Assembly: GCF_021401125.1 (NCBI RefSeq)
Contig: NZ_JACBFQ010000006.1
Span: forward strand, 1 to 64,000
Direction: 5' to 3'
DNA: 64,000 bases
From: Xanthobacter sp. NM-59
Lineage (GTDB): Bacteria; Pseudomonadota; Alphaproteobacteria; Rhizobiales; Xanthobacteraceae
Under the pieces are notes generated by a model. That model saw nothing but the letters and a program-made list of their open reading frames with translations, did no database searches and was not told the origin of the DNA. Position numbers and translations under genes: made by a program. Positions 64,000 through 64,000 of this stretch are shown in pieces. Positions within the stretch are counted from its first letter, which is position 1. Each line of letters begins with the position of its first letter.

Positions 64000-64000
64000 C

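Overview
The window is GC-rich, densely packed chromosomal DNA. Gene content and order (rpsB to lpxB envelope cluster, 14-gene nuo operon followed by birA-rnj-mce, glyA-nrdR-rib-nusB-thiL, LpxI instead of LpxH, short-form ProRS) point to an alphaproteobacterium of the Hyphomicrobiales. A Bradyrhizobium-type beta-(1,3),(1,6)-glucan locus makes a Xanthobacteraceae-like organism (Xanthobacter/Azorhizobium relatives) the best guess. This is inferred from gene families and order, not from a database search.

Layout. 1-372: 5' part of glmU, running off the left edge. 590-6265: a small membrane protein and a cyclic/branched beta-glucan locus with a GH17 membrane protein (ndvC-like, minus), a small secreted Cys protein, and a GH17+GT2 membrane synthase (ndvB-like, plus) behind a leader with two tandem hairpins. 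6393-8444: mobA and gltA, with a strong terminator. 8815-9300: wreck of an IS3-family transposase.

9520-28381 (minus strand, transcribed leftwards): dnaE, then rpsB-tsf-pyrH-frr-uppS-cdsA-dxr-rseP-bamA-lpxD-fabZ-lpxA-lpxI-lpxB. This cluster joins translation, nucleotide supply, isoprenoid/undecaprenyl and phospholipid precursors, outer-membrane protein assembly and lipid A synthesis. Conspicuous intercistronic hairpins lie between rpsB/tsf, pyrH/frr and bamA/lpxD. 28712-34449 (plus): glyA-nrdR-ribD-ribE-ribH-nusB-thiL. 34456-34890: small EamA-type membrane protein. 34891-36493: 1.6 kb with no recognisable gene.

36494-42404 (minus): exbB-exbD-tonB (energy coupling for outer-membrane import) and proS-lolC-lolD (prolyl-tRNA synthetase plus lipoprotein release ABC transporter). 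42405-43255: an unusually information-rich intergenic region. On the plus strand it has a candidate promoter, a roughly 180-nt rod-like self-complementary segment and a textbook rho-independent terminator, which together suggest an unannotated small RNA. On the minus strand it has a near-consensus sigma70 promoter whose spacer is occupied by a perfect inverted repeat. A second perfect palindrome lies 60 bp further on. This is the best candidate for something undescribed in the window.

43256-61642 (minus): nuoA-N (respiratory complex I, all 14 subunits, NuoC and NuoD separate), then birA, rnj (RNase J), mce (methylmalonyl-CoA epimerase) and a DUF1467 membrane protein. A 19-codon ORF exactly bridges nuoH and nuoI with 4-nt overlaps at both ends. 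62062-63999: a secreted DUF3300 protein with a long collagen-like Gly-Pro repeat tail and its own terminator just upstream of nuoA. I saw no tRNA, rRNA, CRISPR array or intact mobile element.
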